Shown here: positions 7,389 to 15,860 of the stretch, piece after piece
How the letters are laid out: each line of letters begins with the position of its first letter
Numbering within the stretch: position 1 is the first letter of the stretch
Assembly (NCBI GenBank): GCA_003141415.1
Contig: PLLX01000102.1
Coordinates: 1 to 33,797 of the forward strand
Length of the DNA: 33,797 nt
Direction: 5' to 3'
From: Bacteroidales bacterium
Lineage (GTDB): Bacteria; Bacteroidota; Bacteroidia; Bacteroidales; VadinHA17
Notes under the pieces: generated by a model
The model's input: only the letters and a program-made list of their open reading frames with translations
Database searches by the model: none
What the model was told of the DNA's origin: nothing
Translations under genes and position numbers: made by a program

Positions 7389-8374
7389 AGGGAAATATGA
7401 TTGATAATTATGCCGTCATTAAACAGGAATTTTTAAAAAATCCATCGGTGGTTATAGTTTCAGCCTGTACAAATCCACCACAGGATATCGGCAGTAATGC
7501 GGATAATATATCATGGGAAGGAAAATCGCCGGATGAACATTCATTAGTGAGCATGTGCGGGGTGGATTTTGATTATGCGGAGTCGATGGGCATAAAGCTT
7601 AAGGCAGGAAGAGCTTTTTCAAGAACGTATTCAATGGATATTCCTCATGATTCGTCCGGGACATTTATGATCAATGAGCAGCTTGAAAAATTAATGGGGA
7701 CTGACGATGCAGTTGGAAAACAACTCAAATTCGGAACAACCCGCGGCCTTATCATCGGAGTGATGAAGGATTTCAGCTATCAGTCGCTGAGATCTAAAAT
7801 TGAACCTCTTGTCGTGTGGATATGGCCTGCAAAATACCTGAATTTCATCTATTTCAGGGTTAAGCGCGGTAATCTTCACGAAACGATTGCAAGTCTTGAG
7901 AAGACATGGCAGAAAGTTATGCCGCTATATCCCTTCGATTACCAGTTCCTCGATCAGGAAATTGACAAAATGTACCGGGTTGAGGAGCGTACCGGAACTC
8001 TCCTGAAATATTTCTCAGTACTGGCTATTTTAATAGCATGCATCGGACTTTTTGGTCTGGCTACATATACCGTTGAACAAAGAAGACGTGAATTAGGTCT
8101 GAGAAAGGTTCTCGGTGCTTCAGGGAGTTCAATATTCAGGCTTATTTCGCGTGAATTCATGCAGCTTCTTATTATTGCATCTCTTATTTCAGTTCCACTT
8201 TCAGTATTCATGCTGCAAAAATACCTGTCGAATTTCGCATTCCATATTCAGCTTAGCATTGGAATATTTCTACTAGCGCTTATCCTGGCCATTGTAGTAA
8301 CCGGACTCGCAATTAGTTATCAACTTATTACTGCAATCAGGACAAATCCTGCTAAAAGTCTTAAGTACGAATAA
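7385..8374 (+). CDS. FtsX/MacB-type ABC permease, C-terminal fragment of a frameshifted gene
   Basis: This frame continues the permease started at 6003. Homologous-looking sequence resumes at 7355 (YDKENLIYLH), before the ATG at 7385, which is an internal methionine (MKGNMIDNY) rather than a true start. It holds the second periplasmic core domain (VDFDYAESMGIKLKAGRAF, FMINEQLEKLMG, IGVMKDFSYQSL, FLDQEIDKMYRVEER) and the C-terminal FtsX helices (LAILIACIGLFGLATYTVEQRRRELGLRKVLGAS, then two more). The ending NPAKSLKYE is typical of these permeases. Joined, the two parts give about 790 residues, a normal length, so only the frameshift spoils the gene. Confidence 0.85.
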   Translation: MKGNMIDNYAVIKQEFLKNPSVVIVSACTNPPQDIGSNADNISWEGKSPDEHSLVSMCGVDFDYAESMGIKLKAGRAFSRTYSMDIPHDSSGTFMINEQLEKLMGTDDAVGKQLKFGTTRGLIIGVMKDFSYQSLRSKIEPLVVWIWPAKYLNFIYFRVKRGNLHETIASLEKTWQKVMPLYPFDYQFLDQEIDKMYRVEERTGTLLKYFSVLAILIACIGLFGLATYTVEQRRRELGLRKVLGASGSSIFRLISREFMQLLIIASLISVPLSVFMLQKYLSNFAFHIQLSIGIFLLALILAIVVTGLAISYQLITAIRTNPAKSLKYE

Positions 8375-8506
8375 GTTATGCGGATTGAGGTAACAGGCAT
8401 CCGGCATGAGGTGTTCTGTCTTCGTGTTGTAAAGATTTTCTGACAATGAAATTGCCTATAAGGCAAGCATCATTTCAAGTTTTTTGAAGTCTTTAGAAAG
8501 TATTTT

Positions 8507-8533
8507 GTAACCCTACTTCCCGATCAGCGTTAT
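8507..8533 (+). promoter_or_regulatory. putative ECF-type promoter of the DUF5916 gene
   Basis: GTAACC (8507-8512), a 15-bp spacer and CGTTAT (8528-8533) resemble the GTAAC / CGT(T/C) boxes seen before ECF-dependent genes in Bacteroidetes. The start codon is 51 bp further on. If correct, the nearby ECF factor at 3059 could also control this gene. The rest of the 210-bp gap holds a small TTGCC-TATAA-GGCAA dyad at 8452-8466 and nothing else recognised. Confidence 0.3.
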
Positions 8534-8584
8534 CAGAGTTATAACTAACTATTAATTGAATTATTCCTTAAATGATTTAACCTT

Positions 8585-11236
8585 ATGAAATATACCGTTT
8601 TATATAAAGCAATTCTCAGTCTCATTCTGATATTCATATTTACAGGCAGTTATGCTCATTCAAGCGATTCGACTGTGATTGCGAAAAGAACTTATCAGAC
8701 AGCCTTCGTAAAAACCGCGCCGGTTATAGACGGCCTGATGAATGATGAATGCTGGAACCTGGTTGATTGGACAAGCGATTTTACACAATCCCAGCCGGTG
8801 GAGAATAAACCTCCCTCACAGCAGACAGCTTTCAAGATACTTTATGATAATGATAACCTTTATATGCTTGTTCGATGTTATGATACTGAACCTGATAAGA
8901 TCAGTAAGATTATGTCGCGGAGGGATAATTTCAGCGGAGACATGATATTCGTGGAGTTCGACAGCCACTTTGACAAACAGACAGATTTTTTATTCTCTGC
9001 CTCTGCTTCCGGTGCTAAAAGTGATGCGGCTATGAGCAATGATGGGAATAATGAAGATGACAACTGGAACCCGATCTGGTATATGAAAACTTCTGTTGAT
9101 GATAAGGGTTGGTGTGCTGAAATGAAAATTCCTTTAAGTCAACTGCGTTTCGATAAGAACAGTGAACAAATATGGGGGCTACAGGTTACACGTGCTATTT
9201 ACCGTTTGCAGGAACGTTCTCAATGGCAATATATTCCGAAGGGATCCCCAGGTGTAATTCATTTATTTGGTGAACTTCATGGAATAAATAACGTAAAAAC
9301 AAAACATCTGATAGAATTAATGCCCTATACAGTCGCACGTACTGAAAGATTCCAAAAAGTCGAAGGAGATCCCTTTAACACTGGAAAATTATCTAAGATC
9401 TCAGCCGGACTGGACGGGAAGATTGGTCTATCCAATAATTTTACACTTGATTTTACTATAAACCCTGATTTTGGCCAGGTTGAAGCTGACCCTTCCGAGG
9501 TAAATCTTACAGCTTTTGAATCATATTTTTCTGAAAAACGTCCTTTTTTCATTGAAGGTCAGAACATTTATCAGTTTATGCCAGACCAGACCATAGTAAT
9601 TCATAATATGTATTCCGACAATCTGTTTTACTCCAGGAGAATTGGAAGATATCCTCAGTATTATCCATCGGTTGGAGACAGTGTCCACGTGAAAATGCCT
9701 GAATCAACAACAATTCTTGGTGCCATGAAGCTATCAGGAAAAACAAAGAAAGGTCTGTCAATAGGTATTCTCGAAAGTCTGACATCAAGGGAAGATGCAT
9801 TGATAGACAGTGTTGGGACCAGGCGTAAAGAGACCGTAGAGCCTCTCACAAATTATTTTGTTGGAAGAGTTCAGCAGGATTTCAATAAAGGACAAACTAT
9901 TCTTGGTGCAATGATTACATCGGTGAACAGAGATATAAACTCAAGCAATCTCGACTTCCTGCACACTGCAGCCTATACAGCCGGATTAGACTTTCAGCAT
10001 ACCTGGAAAGACAGAACATGGTATTTAGCAGGAAATGCCGAATTCAGTGATGTTAAAGGGTCCACTCAATCAATAATTGAAACACAAACATCATCTGCTA
10101 GGTATTATCAGAGGCCCGATGCAAAATATCTTTCCGTTGATTCAACCCTCACTTCGCTTCCAGGTTACGGAGGGACTATCAAATTCGGAAAAACAAGTAA
10201 AAAAAGGTTGCAGTTTGAGACATGTGTTATTGTGCGATCACCCGGACTTGAATTCAATGATATAGGCTATATGAGATACTCAGATGTAATTTATCAGGGC
10301 AATTGGATGGGTTATTATCTGCGAAATCCATTCTGGATATTAAATAATTTATATTTAAATACAAACTACTGGATGTACTTTAATTTTGGTGGCGAACTTC
10401 TGTCAAGAAACTACAATACTAATTTTAATTCTCAATTCAAAAGTAAGTGGCAGATCAATGGGCAGTTCAACCGTCAGAGCGAGAATATATCTACAACATT
10501 ATTACGCGGCGGCTCTTCAATTATTATCCCCGGAAACCAGAGTTTTAATTTGAACCTTAATACTGACCACTCCAAGGAACTCTCCTTCAATGTGGGCAAC
10601 TATCATGGTTCCGGTGATGCATTAAGCTTCAGGGCGCATGAATATTGGGCCGGAATTTATTACAGACCAACGAACTCTGTTTCAATTTCTTTTGAACCTG
10701 ATTACAGCATACAGAACACTGAACTGCAATATGTCAGTACAACTGGTACTGGCACTAATCCTGTCTACCTGTTTGGTAAATTAGATCAGAGGACTTTGTA
10801 TTTCACCTTCAGAGTAAATTATACTATTAATCCCGAGTTAAGCGTTGAGTATTATGGTCAACCTTTTATTTCGGCAGGAAAGTACACCGCGTTTAAAAAA
10901 ATCACGCAGCCGGATGCAGGTACGTTCAAACAAAGATTTTATGATTATACTCCTGCCGAACTGACCTTAGATCCTTCAACAAATACCTACAATGTTAATG
11001 ATGGAGGAACCTATTCATTTGGAAATCCCGATTTCAATTTCAGGCAATTCCGTTCGAACCTTGTTATAAGATGGGAGTATCTGCCTGGTTCGACGCTGTA
11101 CCTTGTGTGGTCACAGGGCAGAACAAGCAATGATACAAACGGGATGTTTTCTTATGGAACCGATATGAAGGATCTTTTTAAGATAACGCCTCTGAATGTG
11201 TTCCTGATTAAGTTTTCTTACTGGTTTGCGTTATGA
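8585..11236 (+). CDS. DUF5916 outer-membrane-type protein with N-terminal CBM9-like domain
   Basis: An 883-aa protein with a signal peptide (AILSLILIFIFTGSYA). Residues about 35-225 form a family 9 carbohydrate-binding-like domain (APVIDGLMNDECWN, LYDNDNLYMLVRCYD, AEMKIPLSQLRF). This is followed by the DUF5916 signature (LDGKIGLSNNFTLDFTINPDFGQVEADP, then EKRPFFIEGQNIY). The C-terminal half is rich in alternating beta-strands and ends with an aromatic residue pattern (FLIKFSYWFAL), which suggests a beta-barrel in the outer membrane. The family is widespread in Bacteroidetes and its activity is not established. The last 19 bases overlap the convergent small membrane gene. Confidence 0.87.
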   Translation: MKYTVLYKAILSLILIFIFTGSYAHSSDSTVIAKRTYQTAFVKTAPVIDGLMNDECWNLVDWTSDFTQSQPVENKPPSQQTAFKILYDNDNLYMLVRCYDTEPDKISKIMSRRDNFSGDMIFVEFDSHFDKQTDFLFSASASGAKSDAAMSNDGNNEDDNWNPIWYMKTSVDDKGWCAEMKIPLSQLRFDKNSEQIWGLQVTRAIYRLQERSQWQYIPKGSPGVIHLFGELHGINNVKTKHLIELMPYTVARTERFQKVEGDPFNTGKLSKISAGLDGKIGLSNNFTLDFTINPDFGQVEADPSEVNLTAFESYFSEKRPFFIEGQNIYQFMPDQTIVIHNMYSDNLFYSRRIGRYPQYYPSVGDSVHVKMPESTTILGAMKLSGKTKKGLSIGILESLTSREDALIDSVGTRRKETVEPLTNYFVGRVQQDFNKGQTILGAMITSVNRDINSSNLDFLHTAAYTAGLDFQHTWKDRTWYLAGNAEFSDVKGSTQSIIETQTSSARYYQRPDAKYLSVDSTLTSLPGYGGTIKFGKTSKKRLQFETCVIVRSPGLEFNDIGYMRYSDVIYQGNWMGYYLRNPFWILNNLYLNTNYWMYFNFGGELLSRNYNTNFNSQFKSKWQINGQFNRQSENISTTLLRGGSSIIIPGNQSFNLNLNTDHSKELSFNVGNYHGSGDALSFRAHEYWAGIYYRPTNSVSISFEPDYSIQNTELQYVSTTGTGTNPVYLFGKLDQRTLYFTFRVNYTINPELSVEYYGQPFISAGKYTAFKKITQPDAGTFKQRFYDYTPAELTLDPSTNTYNVNDGGTYSFGNPDFNFRQFRSNLVIRWEYLPGSTLYLVWSQGRTSNDTNGMFSYGTDMKDLFKITPLNVFLIKFSYWFAL

Positions 11237-11463
11237 TGGTTTGCCCCCCTGCTTGTCATATAAGCAATTAACGAATAAACCGCTCCGATGATCAATAGCA
11301 TGAATACAAAATTCATCAATGTGTCACTGACTGAATGTGATCTCCCGTCAATATCCATAAAACTAAAAACAGCAAAGACAAATCCTGCCAATAATATTAT
11401 CCAGCCGGCTATAGATGCCGGTATAAAAAACATTCCAATTCTTTTAAACCAGGGAAAATTCAT
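11218..11463 (-). CDS. small hypothetical membrane protein (81 aa)
   Basis: The ATG at 11463 (MNFPWFKRIGMFF) is chosen as the start. The frame is open further upstream, but that part has no membrane character and overlaps the next gene. Two clear membrane helices are present: PASIAGWIILLAGFVFAVFSF and TLMNFVFMLLIIGAVYSLIAYM, separated by a short loop. The protein is not recognised beyond this. It starts 11 bp after the stop of the 139-aa membrane protein, so the two form an operon, and its 3' end overlaps the DUF5916 gene by 19 bp in convergent orientation. Confidence 0.65.
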   Translation of the reverse strand: MNFPWFKRIGMFFIPASIAGWIILLAGFVFAVFSFMDIDGRSHSVSDTLMNFVFMLLIIGAVYSLIAYMTSRGANHHNANQ

Positions 11464-11474
11464 TTTGGTGAGTA

Positions 11475-11894
11475 TTAAAGTGAGTAAATTAATAATATCA
11501 GAACTGATAAAGCAATAATTAAAATATTGAACCAGATTATCTCCAGGAAGTTCATTGACTTCGGACTTCCTGAGAGAAAATAGATTTTCCGTATGCTGAA
11601 CACATTTACTATTATGAATACAACCGGAGAGATGAGGAAGAATACAAGTGACATATATTTTTCCCTGCCCGCCAACTCGTGAATATTTGTGATCAGAGTT
11701 GTCCCTGGCATGTAGATGCTCTTCATTAACATCATTAAAATAATAAAAAGAGGGACACTCAACCACCACCAGCTGACAACAGATTTGTCTTTAGCATTTA
11801 TAATTGCATCTGCCAGCATGTTTTCATGTTTTAATTCCTTAATATCAGGCTTTGTCATGTCTTTCAGTCTCTTTTCAAAGTTTTGTTTTTCCAT
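11475..11894 (-). CDS. hypothetical membrane protein (139 aa)
   Basis: Start taken at the ATG at 11894 (MEKQNFEKRLKDMTKP); a TTG two codons earlier is less likely. The N-terminal 45 residues are charged and cytoplasmic (EIKHENMLADAII-like amphipathic helix). Three hydrophobic segments follow: SWWWLSVPLFIILMMLMKSI, MSLVFFLISPVVFIIVNVF and FNILIIALSVLILLIYSL. No family was recognised. The layout, with a soluble N-terminal helix before several membrane helices, and its pairing with another small membrane protein are the only clues. It ends a stretch of minus-strand genes downstream of the sensor kinase, 76 bp away, and could be a distal part of that operon. Confidence 0.65.
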   Translation of the reverse strand: MEKQNFEKRLKDMTKPDIKELKHENMLADAIINAKDKSVVSWWWLSVPLFIILMMLMKSIYMPGTTLITNIHELAGREKYMSLVFFLISPVVFIIVNVFSIRKIYFLSGSPKSMNFLEIIWFNILIIALSVLILLIYSL

Positions 11895-11970
11895 AGCCAA
11901 TAATGTTAAAAGTTAAATCTGGTTGCATTTTTGCAGGAGTTTCAAAAGAGATCTTTCAGTTGCAAACTTT

Positions 11971-13281
11971 TCAGTTATTGCTGTTGCATCTTATAATAAA
12001 CTCGGTTCCACCAGCCTCTTTGTTCCGGAAGCTGAAAGAAAATCCATGATTTGTAAGTATCTCCTGAACAAGAGTTAAACCTATGCCCTGCCCTCCGGAT
12101 TTGGTGGAATAGAATGGTGTAAAAATCTTTTCAGATACTTCTTTTGATAATCCTGTTCCACTATCTTCAAAATGTATACTTACAGGCTTGATTTTTGTCG
12201 AAACTCTTATTTGTCCATTTTTATCAATTGCTTCTATTGAGTTCTTAATAATATTTGAAAAGACCTGCTCCATCTGACTCCGGTCAGCAGAAATGACAGG
12301 CGAAGAGCTATCCAAGATTACTTCAAACCCTATCTTCTTCTCTTTTAAAGCCGAACTGAAAGATTCTATTACTACCATCACAGATTCATTAAGATACATT
12401 TTTTCTTTTTCAGGCAGAGGAAGTTTAACAACATTGGAAAAGTTCTGCATGAACCTGTTCATCTGGTAGTTACGCTGAATAGCGATACCCAGCATCCTGA
12501 TAACATCTTCTCTGTCAGAAGCAATAACTGATTCAGGATTTGACCGAATACTTGACATTATTGAGTTTACTGATCCGATTGTATTATTAACCTCATGAGC
12601 CATCATCCTGATAAGTTTGCCATACGCCTCCTTTTCAGCCTTTCTGATCTCTTCAGTGAACTCTTCAATAATATAAAACGGATGCTTAAAGCCGTGGTCC
12701 ATAAAATATAGCTTACGGCAGAGATATTTCTGTCCGTCTGCAAGAACCAACAGCTGTTTTTCTTCATAATTAATTTTAGCTATTTCAGGCCCAATGCTGG
12801 TCCTAAGTTCGCTTAAGTACTTCCCTTTAAAACTTTCAGGAGCTAATCCAAGACATCTTAAACCTGACTTATTGATTTCGATTACCCTGTCATCAAGGTC
12901 AAGCATCACTATCCCCAGAGGTGAAGACTCAATAAGCAAATCAAGAAAATGATTTTTTTCTCTAACGGATAAACGCTCTTCCCTCAAGCGAATTATCATT
13001 GAATTATAAACCTCAATAATATTGTCGACATCACTATTTCCTGTTTTTACCATTGTAATATTAAAATCTCCCTCCTTCAGCAAGTTAAGGCTCCTTCCGA
13101 TGGTACCGATAGGTTTCAGAGTTCTGATGACCATCAGAATAGTTATTGCATATAATAGGGGTATAACAATCTCGGAACCAATTCTTAGTACAAAATTGTC
13201 TTTATTAAATGAATGAATGGCAAGAATCAGAAAAAGTGCAAAAATCAGCGTCAGCCAGATCAGTGTCCATTTTTTACTCAT
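11971..13281 (-). CDS. sensor histidine kinase, NtrY/NtrB-like, partner of the sigma-54 activator
   Basis: A 436-aa kinase. Two membrane helices (about residues 5-22 and 36-53) are separated by only about 13 residues, so there is almost no periplasmic sensor. A HAMP-like linker (54-105) and a PAS domain (about 110-210, LIESSPLGIVMLDLDDRVIEIN) follow. The phosphoacceptor is His229 in MMAHEVNN. The ATPase domain has the N-box around Asn343/Asn347 (NIIKNSIEAI), G1 at 373-377 (DSGTG) and G2 at 396-401 (GGQGIG). The gene overlaps the 3' end of the response regulator by 8 bp, so the two are translationally coupled. It presumably phosphorylates that regulator and senses a membrane state. Confidence 0.92.
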   Translation of the reverse strand: MSKKWTLIWLTLIFALFLILAIHSFNKDNFVLRIGSEIVIPLLYAITILMVIRTLKPIGTIGRSLNLLKEGDFNITMVKTGNSDVDNIIEVYNSMIIRLREERLSVREKNHFLDLLIESSPLGIVMLDLDDRVIEINKSGLRCLGLAPESFKGKYLSELRTSIGPEIAKINYEEKQLLVLADGQKYLCRKLYFMDHGFKHPFYIIEEFTEEIRKAEKEAYGKLIRMMAHEVNNTIGSVNSIMSSIRSNPESVIASDREDVIRMLGIAIQRNYQMNRFMQNFSNVVKLPLPEKEKMYLNESVMVVIESFSSALKEKKIGFEVILDSSSPVISADRSQMEQVFSNIIKNSIEAIDKNGQIRVSTKIKPVSIHFEDSGTGLSKEVSEKIFTPFYSTKSGGQGIGLTLVQEILTNHGFSFSFRNKEAGGTEFIIRCNSNN

Positions 13282-14656
13282 TCTTCTCTGTTTGTATTCC
13301 GTGTTTTTCCATTTTCCGGTATAAGGTGGCCCTGCTTATGCCAAGTTTTTCCGAAGATCTTGAAAGATTACCTCCACATTCTTCAATTGTACTGATGATC
13401 ATTTGTTTTTCCATATCATCAAGCGTTCCTGAAGATCCATGCCTTTTAGGATCAGGATTCCAACCGGTTTTTTGAGCCCCTATAAAATCATCCGTATTAA
13501 TCGTATCACTCTTAGTAAGCAGGAGTGTTCGTTCCATGATATTTTTGAGTTCTCTGACATTACCCGGCCAGACCTGATTGCAAAGCCACTGCTTCCCTTC
13601 TTTCGATATTAATTTGTTTGATAACGAATAGGTTTTAACAGCCTGATTCACGAAGTAATCGGCAAGAAGAGGGATATCGTTTGATCGCTGCCTTAGAGGC
13701 GGAACTTCGATCTGGATAAGATTGATACGATATAGAAGATCTTCCCTGAAGTACCCTTTATTTACCAGCGAGTAAAGGTTCTGATTCGTTGCAGATAAAA
13801 TTCTGACGTCAACTGTAATGCTGTTTGTGTCCCCAAGTCGTTCAAATGTCTGATCCTGGAGCACTCTTAACAGTTTAACCTGCGAGGTGAGGTTCAGATC
13901 ACCAATCTCGTCGAGGAAAATTGTCCCTTTGTGTGCTTTTTCAAACCTGCCTGCATGGTCGCTCTTGGCATCTGTGAATGCCCCTTTTCTGTAACCGAAC
14001 ATCTCTGATTCGAAGAGACTTGCAGGGATTCCACCCAGATTGACTTTTACAAAAGGTTTTGCTTTCCGTGCGCTATACTGATGTATAGCTGAAGCTATCA
14101 ATTCTTTGCCTGTACCACTTTCACCTGTAATTAAAACAGGTGCGTGAGTGGGTGCCACTCTTTTTATTATCTCAAGAATCTCAACCAGTTTAGGGTCCTC
14201 CCCTATTATTGCCTGAAATTCAATTAGTTTTTCGCTTTTGCCTGAAACAAAATTCTGTTCTTTCTTTTGATTTCCGGATAATGTAATGGAAGTCTCAATA
14301 ATTTTCAGCAATTGGAAATTGTTCCAGGGTTTAGTCACGAAATCTGAGGCACCCAGCTTTATTCCCCTGACTGCAAGTTCAAGTGAAGCCCATGCAGTTA
14401 TGAGGATAACCGGCACAGAAGGCTTTAAAATTTTTATCTTTCTGAGAAGTTCAATACCCTCTTCCCCGTTTATTGAGACGGAGAAATTCATATCGAGCAA
14501 TACAAGATCGAAATCAGCTTCGCTTACATACCTGATAATATCTTCGGGTCTGGAAGCAAAATTAGGCATATATCCGGCTTTTGTCAGCAGAAAACCCAAC
14601 GAACTTCTTACAGCATCGTCATCATCACAAACTAATATACGGTGCAACATTATCAT
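13274..14656 (-). CDS. sigma-54-dependent response regulator (NtrC family)
   Basis: A 460-aa activator with three domains. The receiver domain spans residues 5-120 (acidic pocket around Asp11-Asp14, phosphoacceptor Asp55, Lys109). The AAA+ domain spans about 145-380, with Walker A GESGTGKE (178-185), the sigma-54 contact loop GAFTDA (225-230) and Walker B FLDEIGDL (247-254). A Fis-type helix-turn-helix closes the protein (NLSRSSEKLGISRATLYRKM). It may start at Met3 (14650). It lies 19 bp after the second permease and overlaps the kinase gene. The two sigma-54 promoters with upstream dyads ahead of tolC and the adaptor are its obvious targets, which would make the locus self-regulating. Confidence 0.95.
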   Translation of the reverse strand: MIMLHRILVCDDDDAVRSSLGFLLTKAGYMPNFASRPEDIIRYVSEADFDLVLLDMNFSVSINGEEGIELLRKIKILKPSVPVILITAWASLELAVRGIKLGASDFVTKPWNNFQLLKIIETSITLSGNQKKEQNFVSGKSEKLIEFQAIIGEDPKLVEILEIIKRVAPTHAPVLITGESGTGKELIASAIHQYSARKAKPFVKVNLGGIPASLFESEMFGYRKGAFTDAKSDHAGRFEKAHKGTIFLDEIGDLNLTSQVKLLRVLQDQTFERLGDTNSITVDVRILSATNQNLYSLVNKGYFREDLLYRINLIQIEVPPLRQRSNDIPLLADYFVNQAVKTYSLSNKLISKEGKQWLCNQVWPGNVRELKNIMERTLLLTKSDTINTDDFIGAQKTGWNPDPKRHGSSGTLDDMEKQMIISTIEECGGNLSRSSEKLGISRATLYRKMEKHGIQTEKNE

Positions 14657-14675
14657 TACTGACGAAATTACGAAA

Positions 14676-15860
14676 CTATTCCGTTTTCAGGGCAGTAGCG
14701 GGACGTATTTTTGAAGCTATGGATGCTGGGATCCATGTACTGAGAAGGACTAGTATTATCATAGTTATTGCACTTATCCAGATTGAGCGTGATAATACAC
14801 CGGGTTCGGCTGGACCACCATTAATGAGGGTAGGGATTTGAAGAATGATTAAAATTACAACTAATAATCCCACTCCTGCAATAACCATGTTCTCAGTAAT
14901 CAGAAGCCTTTTGATACCTATTCCGGTCGAACCAAGAGCACGTTTAATTCCAATTTCATGGATCCTTAAATTAGTGTTGTACCAGAGTATACCTATAGTC
15001 CCCAGAAAGACATTTATCATAATGAACAAGGCAATGATAACCGTAAGATAATTCCTCTGGTAATTCTGAGCATTCTGTTGATCACGCATGTTCTCAAGGG
15101 AATTCAGGCTGTCAATTGTCCAGTTTTCAGGATTAAGAGTAGAATAAACCTGGCTTTCTGCAATCGCCAGCATATCTGAGGTTTTGTTTTCTTTGGTTCT
15201 GATCAGCATTGTTGTTTCCCAGAATGATTTTGCATTCACCTTATCTTTAAACATAAAACCGAAAGAGTAGGGCTTTTCTATGTCACTTCTTTTGAAATGA
15301 TCAACTACTGCAACAATTTCGTAAAGATTCTTATCTTCTCCAATTCGTTTACCTAAAGCGTCGCCCTTAAAATATTTCTCATCTATATCCCTCGAAATTA
15401 TGATGGGCGGAACCGCTTTTCCTATATCTGTTTCATCAAACCATCTTCCTTTCAGAGGAGTTATTTTCATTACTTTTGCATAATCAAGATCGACCTGACG
15501 TAATGCCAGATTAAAGTGATCGCTGTCGTGTTTAAAATCTGTACTGTAGATATTGTAGTTATAGGGGTTAGCATAGTTACTGATAGAGACCGATTCCACA
15601 AAAGAATTTGAACTGAACACCTTTTTAAGATTCAGGAATGATTGTTCAGTGATTTTTTCATCTTCATCATTTTTTTTCGAAATATTAACAAGAATAACAT
15701 TATGCGTATCGTAACAATTCTTAATATGCAAGATTGCGAGCATATTTACAAGGTATACTGTAATATTTACCAGAACCAGTGAGATCATAAATAACTCTAT
15801 AAATACAAGGATATTACGTCTCCTGTTGTTCCAAATGGTCTTAAAAAATATACGTATCAT
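14676..15860 (-). CDS. ABC transporter permease, FtsX/MacB family (second subunit)
   Basis: A 394-aa permease. It has an N-terminal helix (ILVFIELFMISLVLVNITVYLV), a periplasmic core domain at about 45-265 (LRQVDLDYAKVMKITPLKGRWFDE, IIISRDIDEKYFKGDALG), and three C-terminal helices (LTVIIALFIMINVFLGTIGIL; MVIAGVGLLVVILIILQI; ISAITMIILVLLSTWIPA). The loop IHEIGIKRALGST is the FtsX coupling motif that contacts the ATPase. It overlaps the first permease by 4 bp (ATGA), so translation is coupled. Together with its neighbour it should make a heterodimeric MacB-like mechanotransmission exporter served by the ATPase at 17215. Confidence 0.9.
   Translation of the reverse strand: MIRIFFKTIWNNRRRNILVFIELFMISLVLVNITVYLVNMLAILHIKNCYDTHNVILVNISKKNDEDEKITEQSFLNLKKVFSSNSFVESVSISNYANPYNYNIYSTDFKHDSDHFNLALRQVDLDYAKVMKITPLKGRWFDETDIGKAVPPIIISRDIDEKYFKGDALGKRIGEDKNLYEIVAVVDHFKRSDIEKPYSFGFMFKDKVNAKSFWETTMLIRTKENKTSDMLAIAESQVYSTLNPENWTIDSLNSLENMRDQQNAQNYQRNYLTVIIALFIMINVFLGTIGILWYNTNLRIHEIGIKRALGSTGIGIKRLLITENMVIAGVGLLVVILIILQIPTLINGGPAEPGVLSRSIWISAITMIILVLLSTWIPASIASKIRPATALKTE

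Noticed and set aside
7340-7390. Programmed ribosomal frameshift in the permease gene
   Set aside because: There is no slippery heptamer or downstream structure, and this permease family is not known to me to use recoding; a sequence error or mutation is simpler.
11464-11769. N-terminal extension of the 81-aa membrane protein to 11769
   Set aside because: It lies antiparallel in frame to nothing but overlaps the 139-aa membrane protein on the same strand over most of its length, and has no hydrophobic or domain character.
14286-14714. Plus-strand 142-codon frame opposite the NtrC-type regulator
   Set aside because: The minus-strand frame is a well-conserved receiver/AAA+ protein; the plus-strand translation is serine-rich shadow sequence.
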